Source of the DNA: Notamacropus eugenii
Lineage: Eukaryota; Chordata; Mammalia; Diprotodontia; Macropodidae
DNA length: 64,000 nucleotides
Direction: 5' to 3'
Assembly: GCF_028372415.1 (NCBI RefSeq)
Contig: NC_092874.1
Span: 56,147,865-56,211,864 of the forward strand
The position numbers and the translations under genes are program-made. Shown here in pieces: positions 36,425 to 48,040 of this stretch (the stretch's first letter is position 1; every line of letters starts with the position of its first letter). The notes under the pieces are model-generated. The model was not told the origin of the DNA. It ran no database searches and was given only the letters and a program-made list of their open reading frames with translations.

Positions 36425-36662
36425 ACCAAAGGAGTCAAACATGTGACCCATGGGCCACATTTACAGCCCATAAAACTACCAAGTGTGGCCCATACTAGAT
36501 TAAAATGTAAATGAGAAATACTTGACAAAATTTTAAAAAAACAGAATATGGATAATGTTAATATGTAATTTTCTAAGTCAATATGCAGCCTGCAAGAATC
36601 CTTATGTATGGTTTAGTCTCTTCCTCCCCCCTAGTTTTTATTTGAGTTTGACACTAGTATCC
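36425..36662 (+). mobile_element. Second hAT-type MITE inserted in L3
   Basis: Left end 'aaaggagtcaaacatgtgac' with 'gggccacatttacagccca', right end 'atttgagtttgacactag': GTCAAAC/GTTTGAC inverted termini as in the widespread 'ggggtcaaactcgtggcc' hAT family. Confidence 0.6.
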
Positions 36663-38299
36663 TAAAATAACATGATCAAGATTAAGAAAGGTCTTTCTAT
36701 CAGAATCACTCTAAGTATGTGAAATTCATTAGGGATGACATAAAGTCTTGCAGTTGGACACAAAACAATCAACTTCACAACTATAGGATGGGAAAGCAGC
36801 TTTTCTGAAAAAAATCTGACTGCAAACTCAGTATGAATCAGTAGTATGGTTATGGCAGCCAAAAAAACCCAATGCTACCTTGGGTGGCATTCAAAGAAAC
36901 AGGATCTAGGAACAGGGAAGTGATGGTCCCACTGTACTTTGTCATCATCATATCTAATCTGAAGTACTGTGTTCAGTTCTGGGCACCACACTTGAATAAA
37001 GACATTGATCAGCTGGTCAGTGTCCACAGGAGGACCACCAGGGTGCTAAAGGGCCTTGAGGCCATGCCATATGAGGATCAGTTAACAAAAAATTAGGGAT
37101 ATTTAATCTGGAGGAAAAAAAAAGACTGGGGGAGGGGAACAAAGTAACTATGTTCAATTTTTTGAAGTGCTATTATGTGGAAGAAGGATCTGATTGGTTC
37201 TTTTTGACTATGGAAGTCAGAACCAAGACCTTAGAGACAAGTTGAACTTTTTTCCCCCAGAAAACAAAACAAAACTTCTTATCTATTTGAGATGTACTCA
37301 AGTAGAACTGGCTTCTCCAAGAGGTTGTGGATTCCTCCTTCTTGGAGGTTTTTCTTTAAGTAGAAGCTGGAATATTTCATGCCACAGTAACCTTGTTCCC
37401 TTTTTGTTGTTGTTTTGGACAGGCTTATTAACTTAGCAGATGACAGAAATATGATGAATATAGTATACCTAGGATCTAGCAAATTTTTAGGGACAGATAT
37501 TTCATAGTGAGAATTCAAGAGTTGGATTAAATGGCTACAGATGATCCCTTCCAGGTCTTAAATTTGGTGGTTCTGTGATAATGATCTCCTTACATATGGC
37601 ATAGGGGATGGAAGACCAGTCTTATAATCTCTAAGACATACTGGTTATCACTTGAAATTTCAGTGCTTCAGATAACTTTCCAAAACTCCAAAGTGCAAGC
37701 AGTTGAGGATCTGCATTCTTACAGGAAGCTTCATCACTGGTATTTCTCCATATCAATGAAATCATAGGTCTTGGATAGAAAAAAAGAAAATTTTCCACTT
37801 CACAGAAATGTTGTGAGGCTATAATAAGATAAGTTATGTGAAGTACTTTGAAAATTGAAGGGGGCATTTTTTTTTTATTACTAATCTAACTCACTGTTTT
37901 GGTTTTTTTTAATTTTTGCTATTAATTTTCCTGGGTAAGTAAATCATTTTTATAATAACTCTTAGAAATGAAACTTGCATATCACCCACTTGTCTTAATA
38001 CAACACATTTGGTGCTCCTGGGAAAGTAGCCACCAATCAAGTGAATGCTGATTATTTGTAAAAATGCCTGAGTATCTCAAAATAGATACTTGGAACCAAA
38101 ATATGGTCTACTAAGGAGCTAGGTTCTGCAGCCCAAAGTCATTACTTTGAATGTGTGTGAGGAATTAATAAAATTATTTTTCTCATACGTCTTTAGGTGA
38201 CTATGACTCATGACATAGCTTATAATTGTTATATTCTTAAATATCCCAAGGAAAGGTACTAGGTAGTATTTTTAAAGATACCTGAAGTCACCATGGTTC

Positions 38300-38540
38300 T
38301 GTGAGATTTGGGTAGACTCAGGTTCTAATCTTATTTCTGATACATTCTGGCCTCAATCTGCCAATTATTTTGATACACAATTATAGTGGGCATTCTAGGC
38401 CCTTGAAATCTGGTATCACCCTAGCCTTCAAGTCTCATCTTATACATTCCCTTTAACTCTCTGGGCCTCAGTTTACTCATCTGTAAAGTAAAGGTATTAG
38501 ACTAGAAGATTCTGAAATTCTTTCTGGCTCTAGATCTAAG
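38300..38540 (+). mobile_element. CORE-SINE-related element
   Basis: 'tgggcctcagtttactcatc' and 'tattagactagaagattctg' form a sense SINE variant with the 'ggactagatgacctc'-type 3' end. Confidence 0.65.
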
Positions 38541-38569
38541 ATCATATTCTTCTTCATGTATGCTATACA

Positions 38570-38850
38570 TGACAGCCAAATTGGACTGCTTTCCATCATC
38601 CATATTTGACTTCTCTGCCTTTGATGACACTTTCCTTTGCCTGAAATGTATTATCCCCATCTCAAATTAGTACCCATCCTTTAAGATCCAGCTCACACCT
38701 CACCTTTTTCTCCATCAAGTCTCATCGGCTCTCCTGGCATTTGTCTTGCAGACCTTTGATGGTACTTCACATCTCTTTAATTCATTTTTGTATTCATTTG
38801 TATTACTTTTTTCTCTACATATGTATCATGACCTAATGGAATGAACTTAA
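38570..38850 (+). mobile_element. L2 fragment
   Basis: Blocks 'cctttgcctgaaatgtatta', 'tttaagatccagctcacacc' and 'tttttctccatcaagtctc' are typical of the L2 region shortly before its 3' end. A reverse-oriented L2 3' end follows at 38860-38905. Confidence 0.65.
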
Positions 38851-38969
38851 TTCAATTCCATTCAATAAGCATTTATTTAATGCCTATTATATACCAAAGA
38901 AAAAAAAAGCTCTTGCCTGTGCATGGCTTATGTTAGAATGTTATTGAATGGGTATTCTTGATCTCTCCT

Positions 38970-39150
38970 AGTTTAAGATTATAAATTTTGAGGTGATAGG
39001 GACCTTAGGTCATCTCCTCCAATACTGCCATTTTCTAGAGGAGGAAATTGAAGCCCTGAAATGGAGACTCACCCAAAGTCAGGCAGGTAGCAAAGTTGGA
39101 GGTGGGAGCTGAGCTCAGGGCTTCTGCTTACAGATCCAGCATTCTGTGCA
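38970..39150 (-). mobile_element. MIR-type SINE
   Basis: 'gaggaggaaattgaagccct' and 'gctgagctcagggcttctgc', antisense, diverged. Confidence 0.65.
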
Positions 39151-39639
39151 CTCTTCTATGGCAGCAAGGCAAGATCTCAGTGTCATATTTTCCCCAGGCC
39201 CTAACACTGTGTCCTGTAAATGTGCTGAATTTACTTTAATTGATTTTTAGGGTCAGAAGGGAGCTTAAAGATCATCTATTCCAATTTCTGTGACCTATCA
39301 TAGAAACAAAATTGCAACGAAAATCCCAAGGATCCTTGCAAATGTTTGTAAAGTCCAACCTCATGCCTAATTTTATGTTCTATGTAACTCCTGACACGTG
39401 GCTGAAATTCACCAACCATTTGTTAATAAAAGCTCTATGGTGAGACTGGGACCTGGTCATTCTTCTTCTTTGAATTTTACTTCATTATCTCATGGAAGAA
39501 CCCTACTATTTCTTATTCAAGTCACAGTTTAGTAAGCTAGCAAGTAAGCAATCCATTCACAAGAAATTAAGATAAGAAATAATTGTTATTTTTCTTAATA
39601 AGAGGTGAAAGAATAGATTTAAAGGAGTCCATTGTGTAC

Positions 39640-39900
39640 TTGGGGCAGTTGGGTGGAAGAGTGGATGGAGTGCTTGGTCTGGAGTAAAAAAGACTCATCT
39701 TCCTTTGTTCAAATTCGGCCTCAGACACGTACTTGTTGTGTGATTCTAGGCAAGTCACTTAACCTTGTTTGCCTCACTTTCCTCATCTGTAAAATGACCT
39801 GGAGAAGAAAATGGCAAACCGCTCCAGTATCTTTGCCAAGAAGACCTCAAATGGAGTCTTAAAGAGCCGGACATTACTAAAAAATGACTGAACAACAACA
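39640..39900 (+). mobile_element. Mar-1-like CORE-SINE, full length
   Basis: Head 'ggggcagttgggtggaagag', core 'gtttgcctcactttcctcat', tail 'aaaatggcaaaccgctccag', ending 'gactgaacaacaac': the best sense copy in the window. Confidence 0.88.
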
Positions 39901-40044
39901 TTGAATACTTTGATGAGTTTCATTGCAATTTGGGAATTGTAGAGTCTGATGAAGTGTTTCTAAAACTTGACAAGCAAGAGCCACACTTTTTAAAAGGCCA
40001 CTTAAGATTTTGGAGAGAGAGTATAAGTCTTCACAGAAAGCTGT

Positions 40045-40170
40045 CTTTGGAGTCAGAAAGAATCAGGTTCCAGTCCTATAGCTGATACAATTTAGCCTTG
40101 TGACTTTTAACAAGGTATTTAACATCTTGGTGCCCCAGGGAACTCTTAAAGATTATAAAATGCAAAGCAG
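40045..40170 (+). mobile_element. CORE-SINE fragment
   Basis: 'ttggagtcagaaagaatcag' and 'ttagccttgtgacttttaac', sense, degenerate. Confidence 0.5.
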
Positions 40171-40769
40171 GGAGAGGAAGTTTATTGGTAGAGGAAATTT
40201 CCTCAAGGGAAGCTTCTGATACCACAGCAATGGCAGTTCTGTTGAGAAAAAAACAAATATTTTGGTAGCATTCTGTTCCTAGTGTTGAGGTGAGGGTCTT
40301 AAGAGAAGATGGAGAAGATGAAAGCATCCTAATCTAGAGTCAGTTAGGGAGCCAGATTCTCTAAACTTCTCCATGTGCCAATGCTTTCTTCAGTCCAAGA
40401 TCCGGACCTGCCCAGTCTTAATGAGATGACTAGGAATGAGCTCATTCCCTTACTTCATACTCTTCCTCACCTGTCCCTCCTCAAGTGTCCTCATCCCAGG
40501 CCTCAGCTCATGCCTTCTGAAGTTTGAGGTAATCCATATGACATCTGTGCAGGAGATGAAAGGCTTTCTACATTCCCTCTGAGCTTCAGCATAATTGCAC
40601 CAGGACCTGGGGGCCTTGTTTGCTTCTTCACTTGCCTGAGTACTCATTCATGTATTTGGTGTAGTTGCTAGTTTGTTTACTTTACAAATACATAAAATCA
40701 TTCTCTGCTGAAAGAAAAAGCTACTCAGAATTGAGTTTTTCTTTCATTCTCACTAAAGGGACCCAGAGA

Positions 40770-40925
40770 GTTGGGCTGAATTCAGTTCTGTCCTCAGACA
40801 CTTACTGGCTGTGCGATCTTGGACAGGTCATTTAGCTTTTGTTTGCCTCAGTATCCTCAACTGTAACATGGGGATAATGACAGCACCTCCCAGGGTTATT
40901 GCGAGGATCAAATTAGGCATAATAT
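40770..40925 (+). mobile_element. CORE-SINE
   Basis: 'tcagacacttactggctgtg' and 'ggggataatgacagcacctc', sense; the head is missing. Confidence 0.75.
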
Positions 40926-41339
40926 AAAGACTTATTCCCTTCCCCTTCCCTCCAGTGATTGACTAGGTAAATCACAGACAAATCTTGGAGAAAGAGTACT
41001 TTCTGGGACTATGGAAGAGGCACATGGCAGGACAGGCCTTCTGCAGATGGAAGCTGATTAAGTTCAGCACTCAGTGAAATTGATTTCTATTGTCCACATG
41101 AAATGAGGCCTTGAAATCTACATGCATGTTGAAAGGAAAAAAGTTCAAGAGATCATTATCGTAAGAGCTAGGTCTGCCATTTACCTTGGCTATAAAGACA
41201 GGAGCCCCCAAAGAAGTTAGAGGCATTGGGGAAACTGCAGAAAGTGCATAATGGTTCCTGTGCCCATCCCTCTTAACCCTGTCCAAGAGACCAATGCCCT
41301 ACAAGCAGAAGTTTTGCTCAGTTTATATAATGAAGTGTG

Positions 41340-41485
41340 AGACCACGGGGAAAAGGAGAAATGGCCAACCTTGGAGTCAGGAAGACCTGGATTCAGGCCC
41401 TTCCTCTGAGGAATAACAGACATGTGACCCTAAGCAAATTATTTACCCATTCAGTGTCCCATCCAACTCTCTCAGGCCATGAGAT
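41340..41485 (+). mobile_element. CORE-SINE head
   Basis: 'tggagtcaggaagacctgga' to 'gtgaccctaagcaaattatt', sense, core lost. Confidence 0.65.
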
Positions 41486-41639
41486 AGAGGTAAGTTGCTG
41501 CTCTGTCAGGGTGGAGAGGATTTCTACACCAAGAGCTTGTCCCTTCCTGATGTATGACAGGAACATCGGAAATTAATTGGGATGACCAATGGGTAAGTAA
41601 CGATGGAGGTTTGATCATTAATTCTGAGAACTGACTAAT

Positions 41640-42012
41640 AGTGCCTGCAGATTATCCTACTTTTGTATGTTCCTCATTATTTACATGTTGTCTCTCCCGT
41701 TAGAATGTGAGCTCCTTGAGAGCAAGGGCTGTTTTGTCCTCCAGAATTGGCTCAGTAGATGCAAAGCAGGGCATGGAGTCAGGAAGATAAGTCTTCCTGA
41801 GTTCAAAACCAGCCTCAGACAATTACTAGCTATGTGACCTTAAGCAAGTCACTTAACCCTGTTTGCCCTAGTTTCCTTATCTGTAAGAGGAACAGGAGAA
41901 GGAAGTGGCAAGCCACTCCAATCTGTGCTGAGAAAACCCCAAATGGGATCACAAAGAGTTGTACATGACTTGCCACCACCAAAACAACTTAATAAATGCT
42001 TGCAGATCAACA
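41640..42012 (+). mobile_element. L2 3' end split by a SINE
   Basis: L2 reads 'gttagaatgtgagctccttg', 'agagcaagggctgttttgtc' to about 41745, and resumes as 'cttaataaatgcttgcagat' at 41989. The Mar-1-like SINE between (41755-41988) is therefore a later insertion. Confidence 0.75.
41755..41988 (+). mobile_element. Mar-1-like CORE-SINE inserted in L2
   Basis: 'gagttcaaaaccagcctcag', 'aagtcacttaaccctgtttg', 'aggaagtggcaagccactcc' and 'aaccccaaat'-type tail ending at 'gccaccaccaaaacaac'. L2 sequence flanks both sides. Confidence 0.85.
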
Positions 42013-42129
42013 AATATACTTTTTGATCAGTTTTATCATCTTCATAAAAATTCACTTTTAAGCATCAAGACCTTTCCAGTGCTTTTTATGGTTCTTATTG
42101 TTTTGATTAAAATTATTGTGAAACCTTGC

Positions 42130-42440
42130 TGTAAAACACCATGAAGTACAATCAAGGCAGATTTTTCTGGGATCCTGTCCAATGGGATTTATTGGTTGCA
42201 GTGGCAAAGGAACAACGTTACAGGGTAGATTCATCAATAACGTTGGTGCTAAAAAAGACTCCAAGGACAGACTGATAGTAAGGCTCCTCAGCATCATAAT
42301 CAGCATCCTCACTGATACTCCTCCTCCATGCTTCATGAAAGACCTGCCGACTTCCCACTGGGGTGATGTCTTGTTAACACTGTTGCATGAAGGCAAATTG
42401 AAGTTCAATGAAGGAATGGAGTTGAAAATTTGAGGAAAAA
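42130..42440. other. Unassigned segment open on both strands
   Basis: Plus-strand frame 42182-42433 (MGFIGCSGKGTTLQGRFINN...) and minus-strand frame 42058-42450 overlap. No family is recognised and no repeat is evident; possibly the relic of a processed copy or an unrecognised transposon. Confidence 0.25.
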
Positions 42441-43073
42441 AACTGAACACTGCCAGCTAAATACGTAGTGGGATTTTCTATCTTTATCTAGAAACTGGGC
42501 TATTTAAAAATTCTGCATGAGACCTAAATAACTAACTTAACATATTTACTTGCCCCTTAAAAATATAAAGCCATAAGTAGCTTAGATTTTCTCCTAAGGC
42601 TACTAAATCATGCACATTTAATCTCCCCTTCATCAAACTTTGAATCTTTTTGTTTAACAAATAGGGTTAAAAAGATCATAAATAAAACTTTATTATGACC
42701 TCATTTTATCATCAGACATTTACGATATGTTTTTGTATATTTTGACAAAATACCAACATAGAAGGTAAAAAGCTTCCTTGTGTTTGTAGCCATAATTAAT
42801 AGTGACATATGTATTTACATGCTACAAAAGCCTTGTATAAACAGATTTTATTGGGAGTTACAAGGATGTTTAAAAAAAGTGTGCCAAGGCATCATGATTA
42901 CAGTAAGAAAAGCACAGCCTGTAATATTGGGTAGGATGATGATTTTAGCAGCCACTTGATATAAGGAAAATTGGGATCGTTCTCATAAAAAGATGAACTT
43001 TGAAAAACACCTTAATTTTTGCATTTTAAAATATGCAATCCTTTCCCCTAGCCCATGTACTAGAGGATTTATT

Positions 43074-43098
43074 CTCATTCTCTTTCTCTCCCTTTTTC

Positions 43099-43152
<54 letters not shown>

Positions 43153-43180
43153 CCCCTCCCTCCCTCCCTGTCTCCCCCTT
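43074..43180. repeat. (CT)n polypyrimidine tract
   Basis: About 100 bases of CT/TTTC/CCCT sequence almost free of purines on the plus strand; in ITGA8 sense orientation it is polypurine. Confidence 0.9.
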
Positions 43181-43340
43181 TATAATTCACCTCCCTTCAA
43201 CAATCATATTGAGGACCTATGTGGGTCCAGGTACTATTCTGGGTTCTAAGGATAAAGAGACAAAAGCAAAGCAACTTTTTTCCTCAAGAAGCTTACGTTC
43301 TAAGAGAGTGATACACAATGTATACTATTAAAAATACTAT

Positions 43341-43343
43341 ATG

Positions 43344-43378
<35 letters not shown>

Positions 43379-43395
43379 ATGCATGTGTGTGTGTA
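43341..43395. repeat. (TA)(TG)n microsatellite
   Basis: TATATATA followed by about 18 TG units and a TATGCATG interruption, within L2. Confidence 0.9.
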
Positions 43396-43813
43396 AACAG
43401 AGAGAGAAAAAGAAAAAGGAGGAGGACGAGAATGAGGAGGTGAAGAGGAAATGAGAGGAGGATGGAACTTCCAAAGGATAGTAGGAAAGAAAGAGAGAAT
43501 TCCAGGCATGACAGACAGTCTTTATAAAGACAAGTAAAATGTAGAGTATGTGAGGAGTAGTGATGTATAAGCAACACTGACAGAGAGATCAGAGTCAGAT
43601 TGTGAAGGACTTTCAACAGCAAACTAAGGGATTTGTATTTGATCCTAGAGGAATAGGGAGCCACAGTGACATGCTCAGGACTCTGCTTTAGGAGTTGACA
43701 TTTTGTATCTGCACTTGCAGAGAATGATTTGAAGGGCTAAGGTGCTAGAGGCAAGGAGAGCAATGAGGAGGTTTTTGCAACAGACTAGATGAACAGCGAT
43801 GTACGAGGGCCGG

Positions 43814-44540
43814 TGATGGCAAGCAAAATAGGATCTTTCATGGGTTTTTTTTTTAGTATAATCAAGTGGTTCTGATTGAATCTTGCCTTTATCAATCAAG
43901 AGTCTTTCCAAGGAGTAAAGTACAGAAACAAGAGATTCTTTAACTAGAAACAGTATAAGTATTTGTATTGTTAATTATTTTAACCTGATTAAAGATCTTC
44001 CCCACCCATTAATGGGCCTGTCCATTAAGGAGAGTTTGATTAGGGAAGACTTGTGGGAAGGCCCAAGCCTTTTGTTAGTGAGGCACTGTTTCTTAAGTGT
44101 TGTGATGATCTCTGGCTCTAAAAAAGGTATAAATACTCTGAGTTGAGGTTTTACTTTGGGGCTTACTAGATGTGTTTGTTTGGCCAGGTGAGGACTCTGG
44201 GAAGCCTCCAAGGAGCGGTCACCCCCACTCCTGCTTGGAAAACTTAGATGTCGGTGTTTCCCTCTCTGGTAACTATGGTCAAACAGTTGGACCTGTCTGT
44301 TGATGGTCAGGCAGAGGAAGCCTTATCTGTTGACCTTTAATTTCTCTGTATTTTCTTTGAAGTTCAGGGTGCTGACTCCCCTGAACTAGGTGAATAATAT
44401 ATGTGTTTGGTTAAAGGAATGATACATGTGCTTGATTAAAGTGATTACCAACCCCTTGAAAATTGCTTTCCTTTATGAATGCAGTTCTAAGAACCTGTAC
44501 AGCAGGCCCCCTTGTGTATATCAGGATGCTTACTGATACA
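43814..44540 (+). mobile_element. Solo LTR of an endogenous retrovirus, in L2
   Basis: 727 bp from TGATGGCAAGC to CTGATACA (TG...CA), collinear with 47352-48035. It has a TATA box (TATAAAT at 44128-44134) preceded by 'ctctggctctaaaa'. No internal retroviral sequence is adjacent. L2 continues on both sides; flanking bases (ggccgg / gggcag) are too degraded to call a target duplication. Confidence 0.7.
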
Positions 44541-44989
44541 GGGCAGTAGCCTTTGTGGTCATGTGAGTGAAGAGATGGAGCTAAGAAATGTTGTTGACAT
44601 AGAATCAAAAAGATTTGACAACTAATTTGATTAGAAGGATGTGAGGGAGTAAACAATTAAGGATGAAGGACACTGCAGTTGTGAAGTTGGATGACCTGGA
44701 AGAATGATGGTGCCCTCTACTAGAGCAGGGAAGAGAAATGAGTTTAAGGGGGAAAAATGCATTCTATTATATGGACATGTGGAGCTTTTGAGGCTTGTGA
44801 GACATTTAGGAGGACTGACTAGGAGACTTTGTCCAGGTAAAAATTTAAGGTTATAAAGCCATCTTAGCTGGACTCTCTGACCTTCGACCACAGCCCCTAA
44901 AGATGATAATGATCATAAATACTAACTGCAAAGGACATTGATTTAGATAAAGCTCTGTTTTAAAAGTGTTCTATGGGTACACGTATTTG

Positions 44990-45110
44990 TACATATATAT
45001 GTGTATATATATATCAATATGCATATATAAATATACATATGTATTTTATACATGATTTTATATACACAAATACATATGTGTGTGCATGTGTATATATGTT
45101 TATGTTTCTC
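44990..45110. repeat. AT-rich (TATG/TATA) tract
   Basis: Alternating 'tatatatg' and 'catata' sequence. Similar tracts lie at 45380-45430 and 45635-45720. Confidence 0.7.
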
Positions 45111-45114
45111 ACAA

Positions 45115-45300
45115 TTCACTAACTGTTAAGTCTCACAACAACCCTGTAGCCAAGGTACCATAGATATTACTATTCTCATTTTATAGATAAGGAAATTGAT
45201 ACTCGGAGATGATATGTGATTTGCTTACAGTCACATATCTAGCAAATGTTGGTGAGAATAGGAACTTGGGTCTTCCTCTACACAATGGTCTATCCACTAT
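45115..45300 (-). mobile_element. MIR-type SINE
   Basis: 'attttatagataaggaaatt' and 'ttacagtcacatatctagca', antisense. Confidence 0.65.
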
Positions 45301-45744
45301 ACCACATTTAATCTTTATTTTTCTCCTGCTTTCTCTGGTGGTGGGAAATAAGGGTAGGGGTCAAGGAGTCATAGCTATCTATACACATATATGTGTACAT
45401 ATGTATATATAAATATTTACATATCTACCATAGACATAATATAAAAGCTTGTATAAATTATGCATGGATACAGGTGTATAATGTATCAATAAATATAAAT
45501 ACAGCCTTTTATTATTAGGAAATTAAAACAGAACAAAAAGTAAAGTATCATGAAGAGCATTGTTAGATCAATGGGTTTTTCTTTTTTCATTTTTCTAGAG
45601 TATCTCCAAATGTATTGGACTCATGTCCCATGTGTTTATATGTATGTACACACATAATACACACAAGTGCATATATATGTGAATATATGCATACATGCAT
45701 ATACACACAGAGGAATACAGATCTTGAGGTAAAAATTACCTCAG

Positions 45745-45885
45745 AGAATATCAAGACCAAATGCCTCACTTTCCAGATAAACACACTGAAGCTCAGGGCT
45801 TGTAGGTGAATTGCGTGATGTCAGAGATACATAAGGATCAGAAGCAACATCTGAACCTTGGTCCTCTGACCTCAGCACAAGTGTT
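45745..45885 (-). mobile_element. MIR-type SINE fragment
   Basis: 'cactttccagataaacacac' and 'ctgaaccttggtcctctgac', antisense, diverged. Confidence 0.5.
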
Positions 45886-46374
45886 TATTTGCCCCTGTCT
45901 CAACTCTTATTTTGGGAAAAATGATTAGTTTTGAATCTTAGATTCATATTGGGGACCATATTCTAATTGTATAGTTTTTAAAGAGAAGAATTTCTTTTGT
46001 ATAAGTAATTGCTTTTGAACTCTACCAAAGACATGGATCTTTCTCCCTGACGCTACCTGATGAATTCTACTTTGGTGACAGGGAATGAAATCACTGAAGC
46101 ACAGAGATCAGGGTGCTAAAGGGAATGCTGAATGACTTCTACTGTCATTTGTGATGATTCCAGTTGTAGACTTAATCCTCCTCTTTTCTCACCCTGCACC
46201 ATAACAAATGTTAGACTGCATGAGGGATTCAGTGGCTAAAAACAGAGAGTGGATAGTTGCAAACAAAGGGTCATTTTCTTCAACTATGAAGTCTATGTAG
46301 CACACAGAAAATATATAAATTATGACCATGTTGAAAAGGGAGTGCAGACTAACCAATCAATCCCTACCAGAGGG

Positions 46375-46530
46375 TTGGGAGACAAGCAAATATTAGTGTT
46401 ACATGTTACAAAGGAGGAGACCAAGAGGTTAAGTGTCTTGCCCAAGGGTACACACAAAAGGGCATTTGGCAGAGTAGGGATTGGAGCTCTTGTCTTCAAC
46501 CTATCAACCCTAGTGCACACCACACATTAG
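46375..46530 (-). mobile_element. MIR-type SINE fragment
   Basis: 'gttaagtgtcttgcccaagg' then 'gattggagctcttgtcttca', antisense. Confidence 0.6.
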
Positions 46531-46860
46531 AGTAAATGCTTCCTCCCCACTTTCAGGAAAGCTGGTCTGTTTGGAAAATGAGAATGACAATGTCTCTCAG
46601 AGGCAGCAAAGACCTTTTTCTTTCTTCTGTTTGCTAGCTCAAAGCAGAATTCTTTCAATTCATAACACTGAAGGGATATTCCCACATGGCCCATATCCAG
46701 CTTGAGCCTGGAAACAGCTTCATGGGCCATCCAGACATTGGAGAACCAGAAATCACTCCTCTTCCTCAATGTTGCCCCAATAACCTTTGCAGATATTGGG
46801 TAGTAAATCATTGACATCAAATAATGAGCTCCCTTTTTTCCTCTCTCTATCTGTTGTGAC

Positions 46861-46884
46861 GGGGGGGGGGGGGGGGGGGGGGGG
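46861..46884. repeat. Run of 24 consecutive G
   Basis: An uninterrupted homopolymer G tract on the plus strand (C on the ITGA8 sense strand), preceded by 'ctgttgtgac' and followed by AAGGATGATG. It can form G-quadruplexes. The exact length is sensitive to sequencing error. Confidence 0.85.
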
Positions 46885-47351
46885 AAGGATGATGATTTGA
46901 TCACTGCGTAGACCATCTGAGACTTGTGAGAACAGCATGCAATCGCTTGTGGCTGATTCCCCCAGATGGTGCAGCATTATTGCCGGTGATCACTACAACA
47001 TGTGTTTCCGTTATTGGGCACATGCTGATCGAAAACAAAGGAGCTACAATTTCTGTCTTTTGGAACTTGCAGGCTTTAAAATCCTCTGAATGAATACTCA
47101 ACATTAAAAATCAAAACCAACTCTGATTTCTAGTCTGATCATAAATCAAAAGACAGTAGGCATTTGGGAGTCAAAAAAAAAAAGTGAGCTGAATGAGGAG
47201 CTGAGGCATTTGCTCCAAAATACCAATATGCATTTTTAAAAATCAGTTTGTAAAAATCTAAAATGATATATCCAGACAAGCTTTAGTTGACTTAGCATAA
47301 AACACAGAGAAAAAAACACATTCTCCTTCTTTGTCTCTGAATTTACCTTTC

Positions 47352-48035
47352 TGTAAGGGCAAGCAAAGTAGGATCTTTGGCTGTTTTTGTTTTTGTTTTT
47401 TAGTATAATCAAGTGCCTCTGATTGAATCTTGCCTTTATCAACCAAGAGTCTTTACTAGAAGTAAAGTACAGAAACACGAATTTCTTTAACTAGAAACAG
47501 TATATATATTTGTATTGTTAATGTGATTAAAGATCTTCCCCAACCATTAATGGGCCTGCCTGCTAAAGGGAGTTTGATTAGGGAGGATTTGTAGGAAGGC
47601 CTATACCTTTTGTTAATGAGGCACTGGTTCTCAAGGGCTGGGATGCCCTCTGGCTCTAAAAACAATATAAATACTCTGAGGATGAGGTTTTACTTTGAGA
47701 CTTAGTTTTTAGGAGAAGCTTTGTGTGCCAGAGGAGATTCTAGGAAGCCACTAAGGACACTCCCCCAACTTTGAAAACTCAGACGTTGGTGTTTCCCTCT
47801 CTGGCAACTGTGGTCAGACAGATGGACCAGTCTATTGATTTGTGATATATGCATTGCTTATATCAGACAGTTTGGAAGTACTGTCTGCTGATTTCCTGAA
47901 CTAAGTGAATGATATATGTGCTTGATTAAAGGAGATTTGTTAACCCCTCAAAAGTTGCCTTTCTTTTTAGAAAAGCAGATCAAAAAACTTGTGCTAGCAG
48001 GCCTCTCTGTATATGTTGAAATGCTTACTGATACA
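47352..48035 (+). mobile_element. Solo LTR, same family, with target duplication
   Basis: 684 bp from TGTAAGGGCAAGC to CTGATACA, with TATAAAT at 47666-47672. Flanks CTTTC (47347-47351) and CTTCC (48036-48040) look like a 5-bp target duplication with one change, which supports these termini and a solo LTR left by recombination. The copies at 43.8 and 47.35 kb differ by many substitutions and indels, so both are old. Confidence 0.72.
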
Positions 48036-48040
48036 CTTCC

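Larger units (their letters stand above)
35755..37580 (+). mobile_element. L3/CR1-clade LINE, interrupted twice
   Basis: A degenerate reverse transcriptase and 3' region of the L3/CR1 type. Visible pieces are the palm motif DFSEAFNKVSH near 36145, IQNWLDDWAQR, 'ctgggagtgac' after 'aacacaaag', then 'tatgggatg'-like sequence near 36785. The 3' part contains YCVQFWAPHL and VHRRTTRVLKGLEAMPYEDQ (36960-37085), ending near 'ggttctgtga' at 37577. Two hAT-like MITEs (35954-36138 and 36425-36662) split it. All frames are broken. Confidence 0.8.
43195..44910 (-). mobile_element. L2 LINE split by a solo LTR
   Basis: The antisense L2 3' end starts near 43195 ('caagaagcttacgttctaag'), continues to 43813 ('caatgaggaggtttttgcaa') and resumes at 44541 ('gggcagtagcctttgtggtc') to about 44910 ('gacatttaggaggactgact'). 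The two parts are collinear in L2, so the LTR at 43814-44540 inserted into it. A (TG)n tract at 43341-43395 also interrupts it. Confidence 0.75.

Noticed and set aside
42058-42450. 130-codon minus-strand ORF as a gene
   Set aside because: Its first 60 codons and the overlapping plus frame are equally open, no start context or domain is evident, and the frame runs into ordinary intron sequence. Kept only as an unassigned segment.
43293-43664. 123-codon minus-strand ORF
   Set aside because: It is the translation of a TG microsatellite and L2 sequence.
46527-46977. Minus-strand frames with proline runs
   Set aside because: The prolines are the translation of the G24 homopolymer; no further protein similarity.
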